Assembly: GCF_002072955.1 (NCBI RefSeq)
Contig: NZ_LPUF01000003.1
Coordinates: forward strand, 310,001 to 374,000
Length of the DNA: 64,000 bases
DNA from: Methyloprofundus sedimenti
GTDB lineage: Bacteria; Pseudomonadota; Gammaproteobacteria; Methylococcales; Methylomonadaceae
Direction: 5' to 3'
In this document: positions 46,668-56,719 of the stretch, piece by piece
How the letters are laid out: each line of letters starts with the position of its first letter
How positions within the stretch are numbered: position 1 is the first letter of the stretch
Notes under the pieces: generated by a model
Database searches by the model: none
The model's input: only the letters and a program-made list of their open reading frames with translations
What the model was told of the DNA's origin: nothing
Made by a program: the position numbers and the translations under genes

Positions 46668-47506
46668 TGCTAATTGATGAGTTAAGAGAGCAATACAAAC
46701 AATGCGAATTATTGCAAACATTTGAGATGAGTCGTAGTAGTTACAACTACCACCGTAAGCATGCAAACAAGGCAGATCCTGAGCGAGACAGGTTAAAATC
46801 CAAGGTTATTGCGTTACATGAAGCGAGCCGCAGTTCAGCGGGGAGTCGTACCCTTTCTGCTCAATTAAAACAGCAAGGTGAATCTGTTGGACGCTTCAAA
46901 ACACGGAGTTTAATGCAAGAAGCGGAGCTGACAAGTAAACAGCCAGGCGCACATCGTTACAAGGTGGCTGAAAAGCCATCAAACATAGCGGATAACCACT
47001 TAAACCGTGAATTTTCTACCGAACTGGCTAATCAAGTTTGGTGTGGTGATGTCACCTATATTTGGTCGGGTACAGGCTGGATATATTTAGCATTGGTGAT
47101 TGATTTAAATGCGCGCCGTATCGTGGGGTGGGCTTGCTCAACTAGTCCTGACTCAGTATTGACTACACGAGCGTTAAAATTAGCTTATGCGGCTAGAGGA
47201 GAGCCCAAGAACTTGATGTTTCATTCTGATCAGGGGTGCCATTACACCAGTAAGGTATTCCAGCAGCAATTGTCGGAATATGAGATCAAGCAAAGCATGA
47301 GTCGGCGTGGTAACTGTTGGGATAATGCACCGATGGAGCGTTGTTTTAGAAGCTTTAAATCTGAATGGATGCCTAAGACTTTTTATTCATCTTATGAACA
47401 GGCAGAGAAAGATATTATGCAATACATCAAGTATTACAATAGTTTCCGTGTACATAGTTATAACAATTATTTAACCCCAATCCAAGCGGAGAAAGAAGCC
47501 GCTTAA
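46667..47506 (+). CDS. IS3-family transposase OrfB (catalytic part)
   Basis: 279 residues with the integrase-type core DDE: Asp in VWCGDVTYIW, Asp in MFHSDQGCHYTS and Glu in DNAPMERCFRSFKSEW. The YNSFRVHSYNNYLTPIQ end is typical of the family. Intact, so the element may still be active. Confidence 0.93.
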   Translation: MLIDELREQYKQCELLQTFEMSRSSYNYHRKHANKADPERDRLKSKVIALHEASRSSAGSRTLSAQLKQQGESVGRFKTRSLMQEAELTSKQPGAHRYKVAEKPSNIADNHLNREFSTELANQVWCGDVTYIWSGTGWIYLALVIDLNARRIVGWACSTSPDSVLTTRALKLAYAARGEPKNLMFHSDQGCHYTSKVFQQQLSEYEIKQSMSRRGNCWDNAPMERCFRSFKSEWMPKTFYSSYEQAEKDIMQYIKYYNSFRVHSYNNYLTPIQAEKEAA

Positions 47507-48149
47507 AAAACCGATCGTTATGTACGAATTTACTTGACCACTACATACATCATTAGCATAGAGCGATAAATTGTAAGTATCCAGGGCAAAACCAGCATTA
47601 TTAAAAGCTGAAATAGAATAAAAACAGGCTTCATATAAGGCTTGAAATAAACCCTCTTTCTCTATCCATAACAGAGTTAACAACACAATACCTAACACTT
47701 CAAAGAATAGAGAGTAAAGCAATACGTATTTTGCGATTAGTAATGTTTTTTTTAAACTGGTTTGATTAAAAGCCTCCATCGCAACTAATTGTTGTCCAAT
47801 ACCAATTTTAGTACCTAGGCTTATGGCGGCAACTACCGCAAAAGTTATAAATCCAAGCCCACCCGTTTGTATGAGAAAGGCAATGACGACTTGTCCAAAC
47901 AGGGTAAAATGCATTCCAGTATCTAAAACCACAAGCCCTGTGACTGTTACTGCAGACGTTGCAGTAAATAATGCCTGTTGCAGTATGTGAGGCGATTGGC
48001 AGTTTTAGCAGTATAGTTCCTAAACAAATAAGAATTAAAAAACCCAGTGACAAAACTACTGGAGGGCTAAAATTAATCAGCTTATCTCTCTGGCCTACTA
48101 GATTTCGATAAAAAGAGATATGGGGATCCCATTTTTTCATAAATGGTTC

Positions 48150-48800
48150 CTAGAGTCTGGGAGCAATGTTTTGCAGCGTTTTTAGAGAGCCCGCTAAAAT
48201 TAATGAATCATTCGTTGCTAACACAAAATCCGATTCAATCGTATATAGCAGTTCTTTTTGTCGCCGCAGTAGTAGTACTTTTAGTAAGTCTTTCTCTTCA
48301 CCTAATAGCTCATTTAACGAAATACCACTAATCTTGCCTACAATTTCAATTTCAATAATATAAAAATTACCTCCTATATGCATGAATTCTTTTATCATTG
48401 GGTAATTCAGTGAATGAGCCACTTTTATACCCATTTCCTCTTCAGGGTGAATAATACGTGTCACGCCTAATCTGAACAAGATCGCATGATGAGATTTTGA
48501 GGTTGCTTTGGCCCAAATTTCTTTGATGCCCATATTTTTCAAATGCAATACACATAAGATGCTGGCTTCTAAATCACTGCCAATCGCAACGAGCACAGCA
48601 TCACAAGACTGGATATTCAACTCTTGTAATGCTTGTTCATCCGATGCATCGGTAATTGCCGCATAAGTCAGAGTATCAGCCAGTTTATTGACTAAAATTG
48701 GATTAATATCCACACCCATCACTGAATGGCCAAAACTAATTAACTGCATTGATGCAGCCGCGCCAAATGTGCCAAGACCTATTACTGCGAATTGCGCCAT
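48150..48800 (-). CDS. ktrA: Potassium uptake regulatory subunit KtrA/TrkA-type
   Basis: 216 residues: an RCK-N domain with the NAD-binding GLGTFGAAASMQL and an acidic strand end VMGVDIN, then an RCK-C domain (about 135-216). It gates a KtrB/TrkH channel. Intact, while its partner gene downstream, 9 bp away, is destroyed; it is therefore probably either orphaned or serves another KtrB copy. Confidence 0.9.
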   Translation of the reverse strand: MAQFAVIGLGTFGAAASMQLISFGHSVMGVDINPILVNKLADTLTYAAITDASDEQALQELNIQSCDAVLVAIGSDLEASILCVLHLKNMGIKEIWAKATSKSHHAILFRLGVTRIIHPEEEMGIKVAHSLNYPMIKEFMHIGGNFYIIEIEIVGKISGISLNELLGEEKDLLKVLLLRRQKELLYTIESDFVLATNDSLILAGSLKTLQNIAPRL

Positions 48801-48942
48801 ATTTATCCCGAAAAATTAATAGCTAAATAAAATAGTTGTAAAACAGTACCTGATTATTTATACACAAGTTATTGTTAAATTTTAAACGTGCTTAAGCACA
48901 TTTTTGCTTATAACTTAGCCCAGATATAGTTTTTCTAAACTA

Positions 48943-49859
48943 GGCTCTTCCCGATTTCGCGGGGTGACCACAACATATAGTGTTAAGCATATCCGAATAA
49001 ACGTCGGCCTTCGACATCAAGCCAAATATGCTGAAATAAACGCCCTATATCATAAATGCCATAGCAACGTCTTTTGATCACCTTAATTTTGTTATTCAGT
49101 CCTTCTACAAAACCACTGGTTTCACGGCGAAGAAAATAATTAGTGATTTCATGCTGCCAGTTTTGTAAGGTCACTATAAATGAGCTGAAACAGTCCAACT
49201 TCAGATTTCTAACCTGCTCGACCCATGAATTTAGCTCAGCTTCTGCCTGACTTTTACTTAAAGGTCGGTTAAAAATACCCGTCAATGCTTCCCGATAAAT
49301 ATAAATTTGCTTAAGCTCTGGCGCATAATTAAAGAGCTGTATTAATTTAATTTGTTGCTCTTCATTCAAGTCCCAGAGTGATTTTCGGAATAACCACATC
49401 ACGCCTTTCAGTTGGGCATAATCCTCACTAGAAAGCGTCTTTTTCAGTGTTTTCATCTCTTTTATTCTTGCGTTGTCTGCACAGGCTCGATAGCTTTTGG
49501 TCACATGGAATCGATCAACCACAACCTCAACGCCATGAAGTTCCTCATACACTGCATTACTGTAGCCGTCATACATATCAACGCAGGCACGTTGTATTGT
49601 TCTTTTAATTTCCACGGGAATGCTTTGTAGAAATATTTTTACTGTTTCCTTTTTGCGATTTGGCAATACGGCCAAAATGCATTTTTCTCCGCCTTCATTG
49701 ATCCCTGAAATGATAACAACAAAATCTTTATGTCCTTTTTTTAACGCAATCTCATCAAGTCCAAGTAATGGCAGGCTTTTTATTGTCTCCCAATCCACTT
49801 CTTGACGAATATAACGATTAATAATGCCTTCAACAGCCGCTTCATTAATGCCACGTTTG
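48943..49859 (-). pseudogene. ISL3-family transposase, 5' part cut off by the IS66-like element
   Basis: The minus-strand frame runs from 49859 to a stop at 48983. It includes the C-terminal two thirds of an ISL3 transposase: GLDEIALKKGHKDF (Asp), CVDMYDGYSNAV (Asp), and ETSGFVEGLNNKIKVIKRRCYG (Glu region). Upstream residues TKRGINEAAVEGIINRY break off at the IS66-like boundary. The right end GGCTCTTCCC, typical of ISL3 ends, is at 48943. The left end and N-terminus are missing. Confidence 0.85.
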
Positions 49860-51506
49860 GTAACTTCTCATTATCCACGGGAAAATATTAAAAAGTTGCT
49901 TTACAATATATTCTATGAACTCGCCTAAACCTGAATTACCAGAGATAAACAAAGAAGATCGCACACCGCTAGTCGATGTGTTATTGGAAATGCTTGCCTG
50001 GCAACAAAAGCAGATTGATGAGTTAGCACAAGAGATACTCAAGCTTAAAGGTGAAACCACAAAGCCTAAAATCAAACCGAGTACAATGGATAAGGAGGGT
50101 GCCCCAGGAAGTGATGACTCCTCATCAAAAAGGAAAAAAGGCCCAAGGCGCAGTAAAAAAGGCAACCTCAAAATAGATGAAACCCAAATTATTCAGCCGG
50201 ATGAAATCCCGGAGGGTTTACGCTTTAAAGGGTATCAGGATCGTGTTATTCAGGATATTACCTTTCAAACTCATAACATTCGTTATCGTTTAGCAGAATA
50301 TATAACGCCAGAGGGTCTTACGATTTTAGGTCAGCTTCCCGAAGACATTCAGGGAGGTAGCTTTGGTAAAAGCCTTATTGCCTTTATTCTCTATCAATAC
50401 CATCACCAACATGTCACACAGCCATTACTACTGGAACAAATTCGTGATTTAGGCGTCGATATTTCGAGCGGTAAGCTCAGTTATATACTAACAGAAGATC
50501 TGGACGATTTTCATGCCGAAAAAGATGAATTACTGAAGACGGGATTATCCGTTTCTAAATATATTCATACAGATGATACTGGCGCACGGCATAAAGGGCA
50601 AAATGGCTATTGCACACATATTGGCAATGATTTTTTTGCCTGGTTCAGTAGTACAGAAAGTAAAAGCAGAATCAATTTTTTAAACTGTCTATCACAAGGC
50701 AAAACAACGCTTTATACATTGAACACAGGTGCCATTGAATACATGGCACAAAATAAGCTGTCTGTTGTAATCTTGGCGACACTGGAAAATATCAGTGTCT
50801 GCATTAACACGGCACCTGACTGGTGCGAATGGCTGGATCAGCAAGGCATCGTTAAACCTCGGCACAGAAAAATAGTCACGGAAGGTGCTTTGATGGGAGG
50901 GCTGCTAGACCAAGGCATTTCCTCTGACTTTTCAATTATCAGTGATGATGCAGGGCAGTTTAACGTCTTTGATCATGCCTTGTGCTGGATCCATGCCGAA
51001 CGAGTAATTAATCGCCTGATTCCTTTAAATGACAGCCATACCAAGGCAGTCGATGACGCACGCGACTAGCTTTGGTCGATTTACCATGACCTGAAAGCTT
51101 ATAAACTTAATCCTGTTACCGAACAGGCGAGCAGTATCAGGCAGCGCTTTCAAATCCTATGCAGTACCAAAACCTGTTACGAAACGCTTAACCAGGCCCT
51201 CGGGCGAATGGGGAAAAATCAACATGAACTCCTCCGTGTACTCGACAAACCCTACCTCCCACTTCATAACAATTTAAGCGAACGGGATATAAGGGATTAC
51301 GTCAAGAAACGAAAAATCAGCGGGAGTACACGAAGTGATGCAGGGCGGAAAGCCCGTGATACTTTTGCCAGTCTCAAGAAGACCTGCCGAAAGCACGGCA
51401 TGTCATTTTGGGGTTATTTAAAAAGTCGCTTACTGAAGTTAGAAGGGATTCCTCCGTTATCGGAAGTCATTCGTGCGGCCGCTGCCAGTGGATAATGAGA
51501 AGTTAC
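49860..51506 (+). mobile_element. IS66-like element joining ISL3 and IS1595 remnants
   Basis: Perfect 19-bp terminal inverted repeats: GTAACTTCTCATTATCCAC at 49860 and its complement ending at 51506. The element is 1647 bp with one transposase frame. No target-site duplication is found: the left flank is inside an ISL3 gene and the right flank inside an IS1595 gene. Confidence 0.85.
49915..51495 (+). pseudogene. IS66-like transposase with an in-frame amber stop
   Basis: From 49915 to a TAG at 51067-51069 (384 residues), then the same frame continues to 51495. N-terminal coil (LAWQQKQIDELAQEILKLK), catalytic HTDDTGARHKGQNGYC, FSIISDDAGQFNVF with a following CWIHAER, and beyond the stop, LHNNLSERDIRDYVKKRKIS, which carries the last acidic residue. 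The stop removes that essential residue, so the product is inactive unless the stop is read through. Confidence 0.85.
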
Positions 51507-52008
51507 ACATAAAGGAGAACGCCATCTCAATCGTCAACCAAGGAAACGAGGGGGCTGTGCGACTAAGCGAGGGATTTCTGATGAGCAAATTTGCATTTTA
51601 ATTGCTCGTGATCGCTCAAAACAAACCGTAGATTTTGTGACAGGTAATGGCCCAATAAGCAAAATTGTTCTTGATACGCATTTAAAGCCAATACTAGACC
51701 AGGATGCCCTCCTTGTGAGTGATGGCAATCCAACTTATGGTGCATTTTGTAAAGCTGAAAAAGTATCTCATGAAATCGTTAACATGAGTCAAGGGCAGCG
51801 GGTGACTAAAGGGGCCTATCATATACAAAATGTCAATGCATACCACCACCGTTTTAAATCATGGCTAGACCGCTTTCATGGTGTAGCCACCAAGTATTTA
51901 CCTAATTATTTGGCTTGGTGCAGAATTATGGATCGGAACCACAATCTAACCCCTGAGCAATTGTTACATTCTGCTCTGGGTGATTTTCAATACTTAACGG
52001 TGACATAG
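51507..52008 (+). pseudogene. IS1595-family transposase, 5' part cut off by the IS66-like element
   Basis: Open frame from the IS66-like boundary: RKRGGCATKRGISDEQICIL, then LVSDGNPTYGAFC (catalytic Asp) and HIQNVNAYHHRFKSWLDRFHGVA near the conserved catalytic region, ending at 52008. The N-terminal part, including the zinc-ribbon region, is gone. Confidence 0.85.
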
Positions 52009-52234
52009 CCTTAAATTATACAATGCTATACAGGTTGAAATAAACCATTCTAATGGTTAATTTCAACCACTGTTTGGTGTTACCATTTAATTTTTTTCAA
52101 CCTTAATGGCGTTATCTATTTGATTTTATAATTAAAAATTAGATAAAAAAGAATTGGCATGATAATGGCTTTAATTGACCATATACTTCATAAATCCTAT
52201 GGAGATCATATTCATCTTTAAGTGGAGCATCATC

Positions 52235-52339
52235 ATGTTATTAGAAATTATTCTTAGCTCATTTTTTGTAGTAGCCATTGCCGGCGCTTATGTATTTATA
52301 AAAAGTATCACGGATATAGAGGAAAGCAGGGGCAATTAA
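52235..52339 (+). CDS. 34-residue single-span membrane protein
   Basis: ORF starting MLLEIILSSFFVVAIAGAYV and ending DIEESRGN, one membrane helix with a charged tail. GGAG ribosome-binding site 8 nt upstream. Resembles the small subunits of membrane complexes in style, but I cannot assign it. Confidence 0.45.
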   Translation: MLLEIILSSFFVVAIAGAYVFIKSITDIEESRGN

Positions 52340-52551
52340 TTCAAACGTCAAAGAGTAACATCAGCTGAGAACTCATAATCTCAAAAAAATAACACAAGCG
52401 ATATTTAGAAGAGTCATCCGTTCAAAATTAATAAAAATGAAATTAAATCCGGTGAAATAGGTTGAAACAGAAGGAATAGATGTAAAAAATCAACATACAG
52501 AGGTAACTGCGAAGAAAAGAGGCAACATTAAACATTTTTAATTTAGGTATT

Positions 52552-52720
52552 TCCTTAAGTTACCTATTCTCGGACAGCCTCCTAGTATATGGTCCAGGTG
52601 CAACACCTGTATATCCTCATCTGACATAGGCATTGGCTGCTAATATAGCGTTGAACGATTAAGACCCAACAGCTCACAGGGGGCTGTTGGGTGACTGGCT
52701 GCTCTACATTGATAATTTTG
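52552..52720 (-). pseudogene. Relic of an IS3-family OrfB
   Basis: Frame reading on the minus strand: PCELLGLNRSTLY, a stop, then QPMPMSDEDIQVLHLDHI, the N-terminal segment of IS3-type OrfB proteins. Only about 170 bp remain; the catalytic part is missing. Confidence 0.65.
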
Positions 52721-53622
52721 GCAAGAATTAGGCCTAGCCCTAATACCATTTTTTTTTGCTTTTGAATTCGCAATACAAAGCAGAGCAACTATGACCCTGA
52801 TTTTCTTCGCACTGGAATGAAGATCTCTATTCGATAAACACAGGCTAGGCCTGCCCTGAAAGTTCAATATCCACGCGCTAAAAACGAAGATATTGACCTT
52901 TACCACTTTGCAAGCTTCTATTACTTATTTTTCAATCACTTATGGATTATTAAGAATATAATCCGAAACATAATCTGCAATAGCATCTTCGTCACTCGGT
53001 GATAGCTTATTTAGTTTTCCCATACCGCCCAGATCATTTAAAATAGCAGAGAAAATTGAAGAACTATTTTTAGATGCTAAAAAGGCACTAGAATTAATTG
53101 CATGGCAAGCTAAACAATTTTTATCATAGAGATTCTGGCCAATTTGTACCGTTGTAACCGGAGTAGGTGTGCTGGTTATGCTATTCAGATAAGCTGCTAT
53201 CTCTTCTATTTCTTCATCTGTCAAATCCAATTGCCCCATACCACCTAAATTTTGCAACATGGCAGAAAATATGTCTGTAGAACTGATTGATTTTGTACTA
53301 CTAGAACCACCAATCGTATGACATAATGCGCATGTTTTTTCATACAAGACCTTACCTTTGACTTCAGTATCTGGTATACGAATTAACTCCTCTAAGCCAA
53401 ACGTATATTCATTATTAACACGACCGCGAAAACCTAATTTTGCCTTATATTTATCAGCACCAAAGATCAAACTAGGTATGTCAATTTGTAATGTTTTCGT
53501 AGAAACTTTAGTTTCCGTATCTGCTCCAGGAGCATTAACAACAGAAGTTGCCATAACACCTACATTAAAAAATGTAAGTGCCATTGAAAGTATTAGTGCT
53601 TTTAGTTTATTACATATCCCAC

Positions 53623-54114
53623 TTAAATAGCGAACTTCATTGAGTGATTAACAAAGCTTAGAGCATTATCTGTACTGATGCATTTCAACCCTTCGGCATA
53701 AGCTTGATATAACGCTTCAACGGTTCGTGGTCTTTGTTTGCGTAAGTACTGTTTAATTTTATTCCATGCTAATTCAATCGGGTTAAGGTCAGGTGAGTAA
53801 GGCGGTAGATAAATAAGCTTTGCTCCTGTCTTTTGAATAAGATCCTTAATCTCATCTACTTTATGAACTGAGGCATTATCCATCACAACATAGTCACCTT
53901 CAGCGAGTAAGGGGCAAAGAAAATGCTTCAAAAAGTAGAGGAATACAAGTCCTGTCATGGTTCCTTCAAAATTTAAGGCGGTTTTCATACCGGCTGATGT
54001 CATTGCCCCGACCATACTTATACGCTGCCCTCTAGCAACCGGCGCTTCATCATAAACACGCTGATCTGACGGTGCTCGCCCATAAAGAGGTGAGAGATTC
54101 AGTCCTGCGCCCAT
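53623..54114 (-). CDS. IS630-family transposase, C-terminal ORF (DDE part)
   Basis: The ATG at 54114 starts 163 residues, but the frame is open upstream to the A8 run, encoding SPYDPAKYCDRTKKLKIDYC and FLDEMG (first Asp). Then VVMDNASVHKV (second Asp) and LPPYSPDLNPIELAW (Glu). Fusion of both ORFs by -1 slippage on A8 is likely, as in many IS630 elements. Confidence 0.85.
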   Translation of the reverse strand: MGAGLNLSPLYGRAPSDQRVYDEAPVARGQRISMVGAMTSAGMKTALNFEGTMTGLVFLYFLKHFLCPLLAEGDYVVMDNASVHKVDEIKDLIQKTGAKLIYLPPYSPDLNPIELAWNKIKQYLRKQRPRTVEALYQAYAEGLKCISTDNALSFVNHSMKFAI

Positions 54115-54202
54115 TTCATCAAGAAAAATGAGCTTATCGAGCGATATATCGGCGATTTCAGTGCAATAGTCTATTTTTAGCTTTTTAGTTCGGTCACAAT
54201 AT

Positions 54203-54574
54203 TTAGCTGGATCGTACGGACTTTTTTTTATATCGAATATTCATACGCTTAAGAGCTCTATCCATTGAACTTTTCCCCATGCTAATACCAAAGTGTTCAG
54301 CATATCGGTCACAAAGATCATTTAGTGTCAAATCAGGCTTTTTTATTAGCCATTCTTTTATCTCAAGAGCACCCGCTTCATCTACTTTTGGTGCAACATG
54401 CCCGCCTACTTTTTTGGCTGCAATCATGCCAGTTTCCTGGTAATGTTGCCATAAGGTATAAACAAAAGAATAAGAAACAGCGAAACGTTTAGCTATATCA
54501 GGTTTACTTTGTTTGTCTATCTCAATAGCATTGAGCACTTTTTTTCGAATATCGACTGAGTAAGGGGCTGGCAC
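54203..54574 (-). CDS. IS630-family transposase, N-terminal ORF
   Basis: 123 residues: HTH domains (SVDIRKKVLNAIEI, KRFAVSYSFVYTLW, LTLNDLCDRYAEHFG). It ends shortly after an A8 run (54212-54219 region), where a -1 shift leads into the second ORF. Confidence 0.85.
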   Translation of the reverse strand: MPAPYSVDIRKKVLNAIEIDKQSKPDIAKRFAVSYSFVYTLWQHYQETGMIAAKKVGGHVAPKVDEAGALEIKEWLIKKPDLTLNDLCDRYAEHFGISMGKSSMDRALKRMNIRYKKKSVRSS

Positions 54575-54657
54575 AAAAATATGATTGATAACGGAGAACT
54601 GGGAAAGCTATAGTACATTAAAATTCAGTTCATTAATACGGGAAATGTAATAAGCAT

Positions 54658-54991
54658 TAGTTATTCCTTTTTTTGATTTAATTTATTATTTTGTGAACCT
54701 AATGTCCGTCGGGCAAGCAATTGAGAATTCGATAGTTATTTTAAAAAAACGTTGTTTTTCCAGAATCAATAAAAACAATAGGGTTAGAGTCGATAGATTT
54801 GCAAATCATATCTGAGTCACCTTCAACGTGGCTTTTAAACTTGTCCGGCTACGCAACATTCGCCAGTCAGAATTTCTGTGCAAGCCAATGGAGAGAGAAA
54901 CTGTTACCCACCTTTAGAATACGCTACCGGCTGGCCATGCGCATCGGGGGAACCCTGATTTTTCTATGGGGGATTTCCCTATGCGTCAAAA
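54658..54991. other. Intergenic region with a GC-rich segment
   Basis: The first 100 bp resemble the rest of the genome and hold the ribosome-binding site of the split cytochrome gene. From about 54820 the base composition becomes visibly more GC-rich, matching the kinase gene that follows. The 98-codon frame on the + strand here has no family resemblance. Confidence 0.4.
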
Positions 54992-56719
54992 CTAAAAGAG
55001 AAAAGCGGAGGGGCAACCCATGCCGCCGTTGTCAACCCATTGGGTGGCGCGGTGGGCCAGCTGCGAGGCAGAATCTAAATTCAGCTTGCTTTTAATGTGC
55101 TCACGGTGGGATTCAATAGTCTTAATGCTCAGGGATAAGTATTCTGCGATTTGGCGAGTAGCGCGGCCTTCACCGATCAGTCTAAACACTTGCAGTTCGC
55201 GGTTAGTGAAGTTAACCAGAGGCGAGTTGGGGGTGAGATTTTGCCGCTCCAGGTATTTTATAGCGAGTTTACCCTGAAACTGATCGCTCATATAGATTTT
55301 ACCGGTCAACACACAACGGATAGCAATCAACAACGTATCATCGAGCTGCTGTTTGGTGACATAGCCAGCAGCGCCAGCTCGCAGGGAACGCTCGGCATAC
55401 ATTGATTCATCGTGCATCGTCAGCACCAACAACGGGATTAACGGATGACGAATCTTGATGTCCTTTACCAGATCCAGGCCGTCTCTATTCCCGAGTTCAA
55501 GATCGACAATAACCAGGTGGGGTTGATGTGCCTGTATGGCTTCAAGCGCAGCTGGATAGGTTGCGGCCTCCCCACAGACGATAAGATCAGACTCGAAATC
55601 GATCAACGCGGTGAGCCCACGGCGCAGCACGGGGTGATCATCGACGATAAGAACCGTCCTTTTGGCCTGATCGCCGGGTTCGAGTGTTTCAGTTAGCGCA
55701 AAAGCACAGATAACTGCCATGCCAGATCGCCTGTGCTGTCGCACACTCAAGCGGCCACCGATCAGTCGCGCCCGATAAGACATGATGTGCAGCCCAATCC
55801 CATTTGAATCGCCTGAATTCTCGGACATACCCAGGCCATTGTCCAGGATACTCAGTTTACCTTCCTTCCCCTTTACGCATAGACTGATTTCAACTCGATC
55901 AGCTTGTCCGTGTTTAACTGCGTTGTTCACAGCTTCCTGGGCAATGCGAAACAGGTGTCCTTCGGCCTCGTGATCAAGTCTGGGAAAAGAGTCATCGCAG
56001 GTGAGTGTGCAAGTAATGTTAATCCATTGCTGAGCATTGAGTGACAAGGTTTCCAGCATCCTCTGAAGACCGACGATGTTCAGTCCAATCGGACTTAGAC
56101 CATGAGTCAGGTCGCGGGCCTGACGGATGGTTTCGTTGAGTAGTTGATTGATCTCGGCAGCTGCGACAAACTCGGTGGTGTCGGCATGCGCCGCCAGCTG
56201 CCTGGAAAGCGTCGAACTTAGGGCGGCAATACCGGCCAGGCTCTGGCACAAACCGTCGTGCAGCTCTAGGCTCAATCGCTCTTTTTCTCGGTCGGCAATT
56301 TCGATGATCTCCCGTTCCAGCCGATTTTGCCGAGTGACGTCCTGAGCTATAGCGTAGTACCGTTGGCTTTCCTGCGCGAACCACCCACTCCATCTTAACC
56401 AGCAGTAAGAGCCATTCTGATGACGGTAGCGATTCTTGAAGCAGATCGATTTCTCGCCCTTGATGAGCCGGTCAATTTCAGCCAACGTGGCCTCGCGATC
56501 ATCAGGATGCACAAAATCAAGGAAGGGCCTGGACACTAACTCCTCCACAGTCCATCCCAAACGGGTTGTCCATATTGGATTTAAGTGCTTGAAGTAGCCA
56601 TCAAAACCGGCAATGCAGAGCAGATCGAGCGACTGGGTAAAGAAAGGCCGGAGATTGTCATTTTCCTGCTTCGTCTCTATGGACAGAGGTTTCAAGTTGC
56701 TGATGCTAAATGTAGCCAT
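54992..56719 (-). CDS. Single-chain PAS/histidine kinase/NarL-type response regulator
   Basis: 575 residues: PAS domain (about 25-130); HisKA_3 with the phosphoacceptor His154 in LELHDGLCQ; HATPase (about 250-345) with VNNAVKH and DNGLGM; receiver domain (about 355-470) with Asp360/Asp361, phosphoacceptor Asp406 and Lys456; LuxR-type HTH (about 503-558, FTNRELQVFRLI, SIKTIESHREHI). So sensor, kinase and DNA-binding output are in one soluble protein without membrane helices. GC is visibly higher than the neighbours, which suggests transfer. Its ligand and target are unknown. Confidence 0.88.
   Translation of the reverse strand: MATFSISNLKPLSIETKQENDNLRPFFTQSLDLLCIAGFDGYFKHLNPIWTTRLGWTVEELVSRPFLDFVHPDDREATLAEIDRLIKGEKSICFKNRYRHQNGSYCWLRWSGWFAQESQRYYAIAQDVTRQNRLEREIIEIADREKERLSLELHDGLCQSLAGIAALSSTLSRQLAAHADTTEFVAAAEINQLLNETIRQARDLTHGLSPIGLNIVGLQRMLETLSLNAQQWINITCTLTCDDSFPRLDHEAEGHLFRIAQEAVNNAVKHGQADRVEISLCVKGKEGKLSILDNGLGMSENSGDSNGIGLHIMSYRARLIGGRLSVRQHRRSGMAVICAFALTETLEPGDQAKRTVLIVDDHPVLRRGLTALIDFESDLIVCGEAATYPAALEAIQAHQPHLVIVDLELGNRDGLDLVKDIKIRHPLIPLLVLTMHDESMYAERSLRAGAAGYVTKQQLDDTLLIAIRCVLTGKIYMSDQFQGKLAIKYLERQNLTPNSPLVNFTNRELQVFRLIGEGRATRQIAEYLSLSIKTIESHREHIKSKLNLDSASQLAHRATQWVDNGGMGCPSAFLF

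Larger units (their letters stand above)
46294..47545 (+). mobile_element. IS3-family insertion sequence in ktrB
   Basis: Terminal repeats start TGTAGTGGTC at 46294 and end GACCACTACA at 47545. A 3-bp duplication TAC (46291-46293 and 47546-47548) flanks the 1252-bp element. Two overlapping transposase frames fill it. Inserted in the direction opposite to ktrB. Confidence 0.92.
45530..48140 (-). pseudogene. ktrB: Potassium transporter KtrB/TrkH-type gene, broken and interrupted by IS3
   Basis: Fragments of one K+ channel-like transporter read in the minus direction. The N-terminal part starts at 48140, shifts frame near 47985, and continues as ALFTATSAVTVTGLVVLDTGM. The IS3 element enters after LSLYANDV. 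Beyond it, LVILIITALLIIGGIGF continues in frame, followed by a TGA in place of a codon (about 46050) before QAVSPRTAGF, then a one-base deletion in a G-run (STAGG-IKVGT, near 45930). So there are two frameshifts, one nonsense codon and one insertion. Joining the two IS flanks, keeping one TAC, restores the frame. The intact ktrA lies just upstream. Confidence 0.88.
52009..52939. other. 930-bp region with a small membrane ORF and an IS3 relic
   Basis: Besides the two features listed separately (52235-52339 and 52552-52720), nothing recognisable. Confidence 0.4.
53613..54647 (-). mobile_element. IS630-family element inserted at a TA
   Basis: Ends match as inverted repeats (CATATCCC at 53613 and GGGAAATG at 54647), with TA on both sides (53611-53612, 54648-54649), the IS630/Tc1-type duplication. 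The element is 1035 bp. Confidence 0.82.
52940..54657 (-). pseudogene. Diheme cytochrome c gene split by an IS630-type element
   Basis: The main part, 52940 to about 53610, encodes a secreted-type cytochrome with two heme motifs (CALCH, CLACH) and two matching repeats (IFSAMLQNLGGMG... and IFSAILNDLGGMG...). The ATG at 53584 is internal, and the signal peptide is cut at about 53612. Joining across the IS at the TA site gives MLINKLKALILSMALTFF in frame, starting at 54657 with an AAAGGAA ribosome-binding site: a complete signal peptide. So insertion of the IS separates start and body. The protein was probably a periplasmic electron carrier. Confidence 0.85.

Noticed and set aside
54799-55095. 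98-codon ORF on the + strand
   Set aside because: It overlaps the 3' end of the kinase-regulator gene and does not resemble a protein family.
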